A program made the position numbers and the translations under genes. DNA of 5,233 nucleotides, taken from the NCBI GenBank assembly GCA_002429425.1, contig DIZR01000056.1:1-5233 (forward strand), given 5' to 3'. Numbering within the stretch: the first letter of the stretch is position 1; each line of letters begins with the position of its first letter. Shown here one piece after another: positions 1-5,219 of the stretch. The notes below the pieces were generated by a model, which was not told the DNA's origin, did not search any database, and saw only the letters and a program-made list of their open reading frames with translations. The stretch comes from Patescibacteria group bacterium UBA6023 (GTDB lineage Bacteria; Patescibacteriota; Minisyncoccia; Phycocordibacterales; UBA6899).

Positions 1-255
1 GCTACAGAAGCAAAGGCAAAGGCACTTCGCCCAATGATTGAAAAAATGATCACAAGATCACGTGATGGTAGTGTCGCCACTCTTCGTTTATTGAAATCAC
101 GCCTACATAACAATGTGGAAATTAGCAATAAGCTCGTGAAGGAAATTGCACCAAAATATAAGGATAGAACGGGTGGTTATACGCGCATTACAAAACTTGG
201 ACAACGTAGTGGTCGTGGTGATGCGAGCCCTCTCGCTACTATTGAACTTATCTAA
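1..255 (+). CDS. rplQ: 50S ribosomal protein L17, C-terminal part (5' end outside window)
   Basis: The frame is open from the first base and ends at TAA 253-255, giving 84 residues of a protein that usually has about 115-125. The missing part is the first ~35-40 residues. The visible part matches the L17 core: an AKALRPMIEKMIT helix, then the family hallmark RTGGYTRITKLGQRSGRGDASP and the terminal ATIELI, equivalent to the AYIELV end of E. coli L17. It ends right after this strand, without the acidic tail of some homologues. L17 is a large-subunit protein near the peptide exit tunnel. It is followed after 24 bases by rplM on the same strand, an order (rplQ-rplM-rpsI) common at the end of the rpoA ribosomal cluster. 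The gene is incomplete only because the window starts inside it; no frameshift is seen. Confidence 0.95.
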   Translation, partial: ATEAKAKALRPMIEKMITRSRDGSVATLRLLKSRLHNNVEISNKLVKEIAPKYKDRTGGYTRITKLGQRSGRGDASPLATIELI

Positions 256-279
256 TATTATTAACCAAAAGATATCAAC

Positions 280-624
280 ATGGAACACGTTATTGATGCA
301 AAAGGAAGAGCCCTCGGACGCGTCGCAAGTGAAGCGGCTGCGATTCTTTTGGCGAAGAATACCACCACTGTTGCGAAAAACGTCGTCGCAAATGTAAAAG
401 TACGCGTCACCAACGCAAGCGGACTCGCAATTACCGATAAAAAGATGAAGCAGAAGCGATATCATAGTCACAGTGGCTATCTTGGAAATGCAAAGTCTCT
501 CACACTTTCTCAGGTTATCGAGAAGAAGGGACATGCAGATGCTATTGAGCGTGCAGTAAAAGGCATGCTTCCAACAAACACCCTTCGTGATAAACGTTTG
601 AAAAATTTAATTATTGAAGACTAA
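280..624 (+). CDS. rplM: 50S ribosomal protein L13, short form
   Basis: This 114-residue protein is recognised as L13 by VIDAKGRALGRVASEAA near residues 4-20, by KMKQKRYHSHSGYLGNAKS in the middle (the region of the YYHHTGHIGG motif in E. coli), and by the strongly conserved AVKGMLPTN around residues 92-100. L13 is an early-assembling 50S protein that binds 23S rRNA. The usual length is about 140. This copy lacks roughly 14 residues at the N terminus, including the segment before the VxDA strand, and about 20 at the C terminus, where the KVYxGxxHPHxAQQP stretch normally lies; it ends in LKNLIIED. Both ends are clean, so it looks like a natural short form, as I recall for Parcubacteria-type L13, not a broken gene. 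The ATG at 280 has no SD-like sequence before it. The gene sits 24 bases after rplQ and 4 bases before rpsI. Confidence 0.95.
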   Translation: MEHVIDAKGRALGRVASEAAAILLAKNTTTVAKNVVANVKVRVTNASGLAITDKKMKQKRYHSHSGYLGNAKSLTLSQVIEKKGHADAIERAVKGMLPTNTLRDKRLKNLIIED

Positions 625-628
625 TTCC

Positions 629-1072
629 ATGACTACAACAGCGAAACCAGCGGCAAAGCCAAAAGCAGCACCAAAAGCAACTGCAAAATATATTGAAGCA
701 GTCGGTCGTCGAAAGACCGCAATTGCACGTGTCCGTGCTACCGAATCAACAAAGAATAGTTTCAAGGTGAATGATCGTACCCTTGAGAGTTATTTTGGAA
801 CTCTTGAACTTCGCTCTATTGTTGCCTCACCGCTTGAGCGAGATGGATTTGTCGTAAAGTACTCAGTTACCGTCAAGGTGGTTGGTGGTGGCACTCATGC
901 TCAGGCAGAGGCTATTCGACACGGGCTCTCACGCATCATCGTCATGGAAGATGCAGAGCAGAAGGCAGAACTTAAGAAGCTTGGTTATATCAAGCGTGAC
1001 CCACGCAAGAAAGAGCGAAAACATTTCGGACTTAAGAAGGCACGCAAGGCAAGTCAGTGGTCAAAACGCTAA
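629..1072 (+). CDS. rpsI: 30S ribosomal protein S9
   Basis: The 147-residue product shows all S9 landmarks: YIEAVGRRKTAIARVR near residues 21-36, the GGGTHAQAEAIRHGLSRI block near residues 86-104, DPRKKERKHFGLKKARK, and the C-terminal QWSKR, equivalent to the usual QFSKR tail that contacts tRNA in the ribosomal P site. Typical bacterial S9 is about 130 residues. The extra length is an N-terminal tail of about 18 residues made almost only of Ala, Lys, Pro and Thr, probably disordered and RNA-binding (inference). I chose ATG 629, four bases after the rplM stop. A TTG at 614 in the same frame would overlap rplM and add only five residues unlike S9. No SD is visible, so translation probably follows rplM by coupling or re-initiation. 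The last 12 bases overlap the end of a possible minus-strand gene. Confidence 0.95.
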   Translation: MTTTAKPAAKPKAAPKATAKYIEAVGRRKTAIARVRATESTKNSFKVNDRTLESYFGTLELRSIVASPLERDGFVVKYSVTVKVVGGGTHAQAEAIRHGLSRIIVMEDAEQKAELKKLGYIKRDPRKKERKHFGLKKARKASQWSKR

Positions 1073-1243
1073 AAAACCTCCACATTCGGCACATTTCTTT
1101 GTTGCTTCGGTTATTTGTGTCCGATTTCTTGGGTTGTATTCATCCCATTGAAATCGTAGTGCCTTAAATTTATTGTGACCTCTCGCACGGTAGGTGACTA
1201 CAGCTTGGTCACAAATAATCCTTGCGTCGCGAGCTGTATCCAA
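1061..1243 (-). CDS. possible small CxxC protein, unknown function
   Basis: I do not recognise this 60-residue frame. It starts at TTG 1243 and ends at TGA 1063-1061, overlapping the end of rpsI tail to tail. The frame is open further upstream to a TAG at 1301-1303 but offers no ATG or GTG there. The sequence looks protein-like: a middle with FKALRFQWDEYNPRN and a C-terminal KKCAECGGFLAF. C51 and C54 form a CxxC pair, and C11 and H23 could complete a metal site (inference). Hand counting of 59 codons gives G or C in about 30, 28 and 18 at positions 1, 2 and 3, the falling pattern expected of coding DNA in an AT-leaning genome, and no plus-strand frame explains this stretch. Against it: a TTG start, no SD, no clear promoter and no family match by eye. 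It may also be a 3' remnant of a larger gene. Confidence 0.4.
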   Translation of the reverse strand: MDTARDARIICDQAVVTYRARGHNKFKALRFQWDEYNPRNRTQITEATKKCAECGGFLAF

Positions 1244-1266
1244 ATGTGAATGTTTTTCTAAATAAG

Positions 1267-1283
1267 ATTCCCCATAGGGGAAT
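1267..1283. repeat. short perfect inverted repeat between the minus-strand ORF and grpE
   Basis: ATTCCCC (1267-1273) and GGGGAAT (1277-1283) are exact reverse complements around a 3-base centre ATA. A G-T and an A-T pair extend the stem outward to nine pairs at the RNA level. It is a GC-rich island in AT-rich DNA, about 24 bases from the start of the minus-strand ORF and 68 bases before the grpE ATG. No run of T follows on either strand, so it is not a standard intrinsic terminator. The near-perfect dyad fits a binding site for a dimeric repressor or a small RNA hairpin. It is not CIRCE. Confidence 0.6.
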
Positions 1284-1313
1284 TTCTGATTCGTTATTTT
1301 CTAAAAATTGATA

Positions 1314-1343
1314 TTTTCATATTTACTAATTTTTTGTTACACT
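1314..1343 (+). promoter_or_regulatory. probable sigma70-type extended -10 promoter of grpE
   Basis: The -10 element TACACT (1338-1343, 4 of 6 to consensus) is preceded by TG plus one base (1335-1337), an extended -10. A weak -35, TTTTCA (1314-1319), lies 18 bases upstream. Expected initiation is near 1349-1351, only one to three bases before the grpE ATG at 1352, so the transcript would be nearly leaderless. Confidence 0.5.
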
Positions 1344-1351
1344 TAAATCAT

Positions 1352-1987
1352 ATGGATGATACACAAAATAATGAACATCGTGTTGGAAGTAAGGATTTTT
1401 CACTTGGAGGAGGAGTGGACATTGTCTCTTCTTCAGATGATATTGACGACGTACAAATAGAGTCGTACAATGATGATGTGATTGATGGTGGAGAGATGAC
1501 CCCACAAGATCACATCAAGCGCCTTCGTGATAAACTTCGAGAAGCAAATACAGAAAAACAAGAATACCTGGATGGATGGCAGAGGCTCAAAGCAGACTAT
1601 ATTAATTATAAGAAGCGCGAAGAAGAAGGTAAGGCAGAATTTTTGAAGTTTTCCAGAGAGGGTGTGATCAGTGACATGCTCCCAATACTTGAAAGTTTTC
1701 ACATGGCTTTTGCAAATAAGGAAGCATGGGAGAAAGTTGATCCTTCATGGAGAGTTGGAGTGGAGTATATTCATACTCAACTACTACAAGTTCTTGCGGG
1801 TCATGGTCTTACAGAGGTTGACCCTATCGGTGAAATGTTTAATCCAAATGAAGAGACATCAATTGGAACAATTCCGACATCAGACATATCACTTGATCAT
1901 AAAGTCGCAGAAGTAGCACAACTTGGATATAAACTGAATGGCAAACTTATTCGTTCACCTCGCGTGAAAATATACACAAAGGAATAA
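1352..1987 (+). CDS. grpE: GrpE, nucleotide exchange factor for DnaK
   Basis: This 211-residue protein opens ADP-bound DnaK to release ADP. Residues 1-48 are acidic, Ser/Asp-rich and probably disordered. Residues ~50-105 form the long charged helix (IKRLRDKLREANTEKQEYLDGWQRLKADYINYKKR), the dimerising coiled coil of the family. LPILESFHMAF (110-120) is a variant of the usual LPVLDNLERAL. GVEYIHTQLLQVLAGHGL (136-153) leads to the C-terminal beta domain, with DPIGEMFNPN (157-166) and the end GYKLNGKLIRSPRVKIY (192-208), close to the GYxLxxRxIRPAxV signature. The customary HEA after the FDP block is replaced by EETS. ATG 1352 is preferred over TTG 1334, because TTG 1334 overlaps the predicted -10 and adds six non-conserved residues. 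The stop TAA is followed directly by an out-of-frame TGA. dnaK follows after 103 bases. Confidence 0.95.
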   Translation: MDDTQNNEHRVGSKDFSLGGGVDIVSSSDDIDDVQIESYNDDVIDGGEMTPQDHIKRLRDKLREANTEKQEYLDGWQRLKADYINYKKREEEGKAEFLKFSREGVISDMLPILESFHMAFANKEAWEKVDPSWRVGVEYIHTQLLQVLAGHGLTEVDPIGEMFNPNEETSIGTIPTSDISLDHKVAEVAQLGYKLNGKLIRSPRVKIYTKE

Positions 1988-1996
1988 TGATAGGAC

Positions 1997-2025
1997 TTTC
2001 CATGAAGTAGTAGGCAGTAAATAAT
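1997..2025 (+). promoter_or_regulatory. candidate promoter of dnaK
   Basis: TTTCCA (1997-2002, 4 of 6 to the -35 consensus) and AATAAT (2020-2025, 5 of 6 to the -10 consensus) are separated by exactly 17 bases. Initiation would be near 2032, giving a leader of about 59 bases before the dnaK ATG. The -10 overlaps a pair of 8-base direct repeats. A weaker alternative nearer the ATG is ACTAAT (2076-2081), without a matching -35. AT-rich intergenic DNA produces such matches by chance. Confidence 0.4.
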
Positions 2026-2033
2026 AGTAAATA
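2016..2033 (+). repeat. two direct copies of AGTAAATA, 10-base period
   Basis: AGTAAATA occurs at 2016-2023 and again at 2026-2033, separated by AT. The 10-base period places both copies on the same face of the helix. They cover the candidate dnaK -10 and start site, a position suited to repressor binding. Both units are AT-rich, so chance duplication is possible. Confidence 0.5.
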
Positions 2034-2046
2034 TTTTAAAGGGTAA

Positions 2047-2073
2047 GTGAACTTTATTTAGCAATTTATTCAC
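2047..2073 (+). repeat. imperfect inverted repeat in the dnaK leader
   Basis: GTGAA (2047-2051) and TTCAC (2069-2073) are inverted copies spaced by 17 bases; inside lies a smaller ATT/AAT pair around TAGC (2056-2065). In RNA this could form a weak AU-rich stem with an internal loop in the leader, 17 bases before the dnaK ATG. As DNA it could be an operator of different form from CIRCE. Evidence is limited to this symmetry. Confidence 0.3.
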
Positions 2074-2090
2074 AAACTAATTTTACATAT

Positions 2091-3992
2091 ATGGCAAAAA
2101 TATTAGGCATTGATCTTGGAACAACAAATTCGGCAATGGCCATCGTCGAAGCGGGAGAGCCGAAGATTATCGAAAATATCGAAGGTGTACGTACGACGCC
2201 ATCAATTATTGCGCTCTCAAAAACAGGAGAGCGACTCGTTGGACTTTCTGCAAAGCGACAAGCAGTGACGAATCCGGAAAATACGCTCTATGAAATTAAG
2301 CGTTTGATTGGACACAGCTTTGAGGAGGAGTCTGTACAACGTGACCAGAAAGTCATGCCGTTTAAAATTGAGCGGAGCGAAACTGGTGGTGTTAAGGTGA
2401 AGATGGGTGACAAATACTATCGACCAGAAGAGATTTCAGGGATGATGCTCTCAAAGCTTAAGGCGGATGCGGAAGCAAAAATTGGTGAAAAAATTGACGA
2501 GGCGGTCATTACTGTGCCTGCGTACTTTAATGATGCGCAACGTCAGGCAACTAAGGATGCTGGTACGATTGCGGGATTCAATGTTCGTCGTATCATTAAC
2601 GAACCAACTGCGGCTGCACTTGCATACGGATTTGATAAAAAGAAAGACGAGAAGATTGTCGTGTACGATTTCGGTGGAGGAACATTCGATGTTTCCGTAC
2701 TGGAGGTTGGTAATGATGTCATCGAGGTGAAATCAACGGATGGTGACAGTCACATGGGCGGCGGAGATATCGATCAAAAGATTATGGCGTGGATCGTGAG
2801 TGAGTTTCAGAAAGAATCAGGTATTGATGTTTCGAAGGATGTCCTCGCAACACAACGATTAAAAGAGGCTGCGGAGAAAACAAAACATGAACTCTCAACG
2901 ACAATGGAGTCGGAAATAAACATTCCGTTTATTACCTCAAATGCAGAGGGACCAAAACATCTTCTTATGAAAATGTCTCGCGCAAAACTTGAAGAACTTG
3001 CAATGGAATATGTTGATCGTTCCATTGAGATAACCAAACGCGCACTTGAAGCGTCAGGATTCACAATTTCCGATATTAACGAAGTACTTCTTGTTGGAGG
3101 TCAGACACGTATGCCACTCATGATTGCGCGCGTGAAAGAATTCTTTGGAAAAGAACCAAATCGTAACATTAACCCCGATGAGGTTGTTGCGGTTGGCGCA
3201 GCAATTCAAGGTGGAATTCTCCAAGGCGATGTAAAAGATATTTTGCTACTTGATGTTATTCCACTTTCACTTGGCATTGAAACAATGGGAGGAATTGGCA
3301 CAAAGTTGATTGAGCGAAATACGACTATCCCAGCATCAAATTCCCAGACATTTTCTACTGCAGCGGATAATCAAACATCTGTTGAAGTGCATGTTTTTCA
3401 GGGTGAGCGTGGAATGGCTGCTGACAATAAATCACTCGGACGATTTATTCTTGATGGTATCCCGCCAGCACCACGAGGTATGCCCCAAATTGAGGTAAAA
3501 TTCGATGTTGATGTGAATGGTATTCTTTCGGTGAAGGCGAAGGATAAAACTTCTGGCAAGGAGCAGTCCATTCGTATCGAAGCCCGCTCCTCACTTTCGA
3601 AGGATGATATCGAGCGCATGAAGAAAGAGGCAGAAATGCATGCAGATGAGGATAAGGAGAAGCAGGAAGCTGTTGAGGTGAAGAATGTCGCGGAAAGTAG
3701 TGTGTATACTGCAGAAAAAGCGCTCCGTGATAATGGAGAGAAGATTCCCGCAGATATTAAGTCCGACGTTGAGTTAAAGATCGCAGAAGTAAAGAAGGTC
3801 AAGGATGGTACTGATATTGTTGCTATTAAAAAAGCAACTGAAGAACTTTCGTTGTCGATGCAGAAAATCGGTGAGGCGATGGCAAAGGAGGCAAGTACGC
3901 ATGAGGATGCACCGGGGACACCTCCTGAAGGAGGTGACGCGAATACTGAAACTCCACCAACTGAACCTGAAGGAAAAGTCCACGATGTGTAA
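2091..3992 (+). CDS. dnaK: Chaperone protein DnaK (Hsp70)
   Basis: This complete 633-residue Hsp70 is an ATP-driven cytoplasmic chaperone that binds extended hydrophobic peptides. The nucleotide-binding domain (about 1-375) carries the phosphate loop IDLGTTNS (7-14), catalytic K70 in YEIKRLIG, the [14 protein letters not shown] block (145-158), [11 protein letters not shown] (170-180), [14 protein letters not shown] (193-206) with T198, and [10 protein letters not shown] (333-342). The interdomain linker is VKDILLLD (381-388). The beta substrate-binding domain follows (about 389-500, with [11 protein letters not shown]), then the helical lid (about 501-600) and an acidic Pro/Thr/Glu-rich tail (601-633) ending in KVHDV, not the EEV-type end of many homologues. 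All expected catalytic residues are present. ATG 2091 gives the standard [13 protein letters not shown] start; no SD precedes it. It lies 103 bases after grpE and ends in a strong terminator. Confidence 0.98.
   Translation: MAKILGIDLGTTNSAMAIVEAGEPKIIENIEGVRTTPSIIALSKTGERLVGLSAKRQAVTNPENTLYEIKRLIGHSFEEESVQRDQKVMPFKIERSETGGVKVKMGDKYYRPEEISGMMLSKLKADAEAKIGEKIDEAVITVPAYFNDAQRQATKDAGTIAGFNVRRIINEPTAAALAYGFDKKKDEKIVVYDFGGGTFDVSVLEVGNDVIEVKSTDGDSHMGGGDIDQKIMAWIVSEFQKESGIDVSKDVLATQRLKEAAEKTKHELSTTMESEINIPFITSNAEGPKHLLMKMSRAKLEELAMEYVDRSIEITKRALEASGFTISDINEVLLVGGQTRMPLMIARVKEFFGKEPNRNINPDEVVAVGAAIQGGILQGDVKDILLLDVIPLSLGIETMGGIGTKLIERNTTIPASNSQTFSTAADNQTSVEVHVFQGERGMAADNKSLGRFILDGIPPAPRGMPQIEVKFDVDVNGILSVKAKDKTSGKEQSIRIEARSSLSKDDIERMKKEAEMHADEDKEKQEAVEVKNVAESSVYTAEKALRDNGEKIPADIKSDVELKIAEVKKVKDGTDIVAIKKATEELSLSMQKIGEAMAKEASTHEDAPGTPPEGGDANTETPPTEPEGKVHDV
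3919..3936 (+). repeat. perfect hairpin inside the dnaK tail coding region
   Basis: CACCTCC (3919-3925) pairs with GGAGGTG (3930-3936) around the tetraloop TGAA, whose outer T-A can pair as well. It encodes part of the low-complexity tail (TPPEGGD). One arm resembles an SD sequence and the other its complement, in a window where no gene start has an SD. It may be a coincidence of Pro and Gly codons. Confidence 0.55.
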
Positions 3993-3998
3993 AAAAAG

Positions 3999-4030
3999 CA
4001 AAAACCTCTCGTATTGAGAGGTTTTTGTTT
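3999..4030 (+). terminator. Rho-independent terminator after dnaK
   Basis: CAAAAACCTCTC (3999-4010) and GAGAGGTTTTTG (4016-4027) are exact reverse complements around the 5-base loop GTATT, with a GC-containing core followed by a T-rich run. It begins 7 bases after the dnaK stop. The A-run on the left makes it potentially active in both directions, but no minus-strand gene is seen beyond it. It should separate dnaK from dnaJ transcription, so dnaJ needs its own promoter. Confidence 0.92.
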
Positions 4031-4067
4031 AAACTATCAAAAACATTAGTACTGAACAAAATATGCA

Positions 4068-4095
4068 TAGTCAAACAAGAAATTCCTGTTATAAT
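4068..4095 (+). promoter_or_regulatory. extended -10 promoter of dnaJ, giving a leaderless mRNA
   Basis: A perfect TATAAT (4090-4095) is preceded by TG and one base (4087-4089). TAGTCA (4068-4073, 4 of 6 to the -35 consensus) lies 16 bases upstream. Seven bases separate the -10 from the dnaJ ATG at 4103, so initiation is expected at or within a base or two of the A of the start codon. It comes just after the dnaK terminator, as an independent unit requires. Confidence 0.8.
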
Positions 4096-4102
4096 ACCCG
4101 CC

Positions 4103-5173
4103 ATGGCTAAAGATTACTACCAATTACTTGGGATAAATAAAAACGCAACAAAAGATGAAATAAAAAAAGCGTTTCATAAACTTGCCCACAAATATCATCC
4201 TGACAAGGCTGGTGGTGATGAAGCAAAATTCAAAGAGGTAAACGAAGCATACCAAGTACTTTCTGACGAAAAAAAGCGACAGCAATATGATACACATGGA
4301 AGTGCGTGGAATGCCAGTGGACCAGAACAACATGGATATGCCGGACAAGGATTTGGTGGAGCTGGGTTCGATCCATCCGATCTTGGCGATATTTTTAATG
4401 ATTTTTTTGGTGGAGGGTTTAGTGGAGGTGGAGGAAATCGTGTTGAGCGGGGTCGTGATATTTCGATTGATATTGAAATTACATTCCATGAGAGTGTTTT
4501 TGGTGCACAACGTAAGGTTCTACTTGGCAAGACATCAACATGTGATAATTGTCATGGCTCAGGTGCAAAACCTGGAACAAAAATGAAAAAGTGCGGAACC
4601 TGTAATGGTCAAGGTCGTGTCAACCAAGTCCGTAAATCATTCCTTGGATCATTTCAAACAGTTACAACATGTGCCACTTGTCAGGGTGCAGGAGAAGTTC
4701 CCGAAGAAAAATGCAAACAATGTTCTGGTTCAGGTGTAATAAAAAAGCAGGAAGAGATCGAAATTAACGTACCAGCAGGAATTAATAATGGTGAAATGCT
4801 TCGCATGAGCGGAAGAGGAGAGGCTGTTTCTCATGGTGTCGCGGGTGATCTGTATATCAAGGTACACGTTAAGCCGCACGCGACCTTTCACCGTGAGGGA
4901 TATAATCTTGTTATGAATCTCGACGTCAAACTGAGTGATGCATTGCTTGGTGCGATGTATACGATAGTCGCACTTGATGGAAAAAATCTTGAAGTAAAAA
5001 TTCCCGAAGGTATAAAGTTTGGTGATACGTTACGACTCAAAGAGAAAGGGATTGCCAATCCTGGTCGCGGAAAAACGGGAGACATACTTATTCACGTAAA
5101 TATTAAAACTCCGACAAAGCTTTCAGGCAAAGCAAAAAAACTCATCGAAGACTTAAAAAACGAAGGAGTATAG
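4103..5173 (+). CDS. dnaJ: Chaperone protein DnaJ (Hsp40, type I)
   Basis: The 356-residue product is a complete type I J-protein, which delivers unfolded substrate to DnaK and stimulates its ATPase. The J domain (about 1-67) starts MAKDYYQLLGI and carries HPD at 32-34. A Gly/Phe-rich linker (about 78-111) includes DIFNDFFGGG. The zinc region has four CxxCxGxG repeats at 147-154, 164-171, 190-197 and 204-211, all eight cysteines intact. The C-terminal peptide-binding domains follow, with INVPAGINNGEMLRMSGRGEA and VKIPEGIKFGDTLRLKEKGI. E. coli DnaJ has 376 residues, so this is slightly compact. ATG 4103 is chosen because the J domain starts there and the promoter ends seven bases before. The in-frame TTG at 4025 lies in the terminator's T-run and would add 26 unrelated residues. 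No SD is visible. The stop is TAG. Confidence 0.98.
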   Translation: MAKDYYQLLGINKNATKDEIKKAFHKLAHKYHPDKAGGDEAKFKEVNEAYQVLSDEKKRQQYDTHGSAWNASGPEQHGYAGQGFGGAGFDPSDLGDIFNDFFGGGFSGGGGNRVERGRDISIDIEITFHESVFGAQRKVLLGKTSTCDNCHGSGAKPGTKMKKCGTCNGQGRVNQVRKSFLGSFQTVTTCATCQGAGEVPEEKCKQCSGSGVIKKQEEIEINVPAGINNGEMLRMSGRGEAVSHGVAGDLYIKVHVKPHATFHREGYNLVMNLDVKLSDALLGAMYTIVALDGKNLEVKIPEGIKFGDTLRLKEKGIANPGRGKTGDILIHVNIKTPTKLSGKAKKLIEDLKNEGV

Positions 5174-5210
5174 GAATTTAATCCGTCGGGCTATCTTCTT
5201 TCATATTTTA

Positions 5211-5219
5211 TGCTTTAAT
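5211..5219 (+). promoter_or_regulatory. possible extended -10 element for a gene beyond the window
   Basis: TG (5211-5212), one base, then TTTAAT (5214-5219, 5 of 6 to consensus) repeats the TGnTAtaaT arrangement seen before dnaJ and grpE. No convincing -35 is seen. Expected initiation is about 5226. The window ends in ..TAT, so a start codon at 5232 would be possible only if the next base is G. The rest of 5174-5233 shows no gene and no clear terminator for dnaJ. Confidence 0.3.

Noticed and set aside
103..534. 143-codon open frame on the minus strand across rplQ and rplM
   Set aside because: It is antisense to two certain ribosomal genes and its translation has no domain-like composition; it is a shadow frame.
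614..628. TTG start for rpsI overlapping the rplM end
   Set aside because: It adds five residues not typical of S9; ATG 629 directly after the rplM stop fits better.
1308..1336. TTGATA (1308-1313) as the grpE -35
   Set aside because: At 16-18 bases spacing the -10 position is a T-run, not a -10 match; TACACT with the extended TG is better placed.
1073..1351. tRNA or small RNA gene in the gap before grpE
   Set aside because: No cloverleaf, no TTCGA-type T-loop in context and no terminator-ended hairpin was seen.
1352..2090. CIRCE operator (TTAGCACTC-N9-GAGTGCTAA) before grpE or dnaK
   Set aside because: Looked for in both upstream regions; TTTAGCAATT at 2057-2066 shares only a few bases and has no inverted partner.
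3398..3802. 134-codon minus-strand frame inside dnaK
   Set aside because: Ser/Phe-rich translation antisense to a conserved coding region; shadow of dnaK codon use.
4025..4102. TTG start giving DnaJ a 26-residue N-terminal extension
   Set aside because: It lies in the terminator's T-run and upstream of the promoter; the J domain starts exactly at ATG 4103.
4124..4530. Two overlapping minus-strand frames (128 and 111 codons) inside dnaJ
   Set aside because: Both mirror the J domain and Gly-rich coding DNA, giving Pro/Ser-rich or low-complexity translations; no independent evidence.
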